A DNA stretch of 64,000 bases from Blepharisma stoltei (lineage: Eukaryota > Ciliophora > Heterotrichea > Heterotrichida > Blepharismidae). Each line of letters opens with the position of its first letter. Within the stretch, counting starts at the first letter, position 1. The translations under genes and the position numbers were made by a program. The stretch covers positions 884,001-948,000 of the forward strand of contig CAJZBQ010000056.1 of the NCBI GenBank assembly GCA_914767885.1. The letters are read 5' to 3'. Positions 63,970 to 64,000 of this stretch are shown here, one piece after another. The notes under the pieces are model-generated. The model was not told where the DNA came from, did no database searches, and was given only the letters and a program-made list of their open reading frames with translations.

Positions 63970-64000
63970 ATGGACCCTCAAGAACTGTCTTACAAATCTC
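63970..64000 (+). CDS. Start of a further gene, cut by the window end
   Basis: The ATG at 63970 opens MDPQELSYKS and stays open to the last base. The A-rich context before it is like other starts here. Too short to identify. Confidence 0.35.
   Translation, partial: MDPQELSYKS

Overview
This window looks like germline (micronuclear-type) DNA of a heterotrich ciliate, most probably Blepharisma or a close relative. Three things support this. First, the genes read through only if in-frame TGA is tryptophan, while TAA and TAG end proteins (for example the RGS receptor, actin-like, carboxypeptidase, sorting nexin and two-TM families). Second, the single clear spliceosomal intron is 15 nt long. Third, at least 25 insertions break the exons of 15 genes. 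Removing each at a short direct repeat (usually TA, TTA or TAA) restores an uninterrupted protein of family-typical layout. I checked that the summed exon length is a multiple of three for every reconstructed gene. These insertions behave as internal eliminated sequences (IESs).

The IESs fall into classes. (1) MITEs of about 320-550 bp have C-rich/G-rich termini and 3-bp flanking repeats (TTA, TAA or TCA). They come in at least three families that share one modular layout but carry different subterminal words. (2) Hairpins of about 230 bp are built of palindromes within palindromes. (3) AT-rich TA-flanked pieces of 80-160 bp lack obvious ends. (4) GC-rich 5'-truncated retroelement pieces end in pentanucleotide tails, two of them with clear target site duplications. 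Many older, decayed MITEs lie between genes.

Layout. 1-3.3 kb: decayed MITE and a leucine-rich-repeat gene with three IESs. 3.7-6.0 kb: an ADP-ribosyltransferase and a helical protein with a 60-bp tandem repeat. 6.1-9.2 kb: a B-box/kelch gene and a decayed kelch copy full of old MITEs. 10-15 kb: NBR1-like autophagy receptor, FOP/CEP43-like basal body protein, Pumilio protein. 15-24.9 kb: small Cys-tail protein, coiled-coil protein, ribosomal protein S16, actin, divergent actin, EF-hand protein, AP180/CALM-like clathrin adaptor. 26-33.5 kb: small acylated proteins, mitochondrial-type protein, archaemetzincin, coiled-coil protein, PX sorting nexin. 33.5-43.6 kb: two secreted Cys-rich paralogs and four serine carboxypeptidases. 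44.2-48.7 kb: four tandem two-TM proteins. 48.8-54 kb: EF-hand protein, two Mpv17 paralogs, and a 7TM-RGS receptor carrying three insertions. 54-64 kb: disordered protein, uncharacterised protein with a possible HTH, eIF2 beta, tRNase Z with nested IESs, Cys-ribbon protein, unknown protein, and the start of one more gene.

The genes form no operons. They are ordinary eukaryotic housekeeping, trafficking and secreted-protein genes in mixed orientation with short AT-rich spacers. What links them is the shared load of insertions that must be removed for them to work. For interrupted CDS entries the coordinates run from first codon to stop and include the insertions; removable segments are listed separately.
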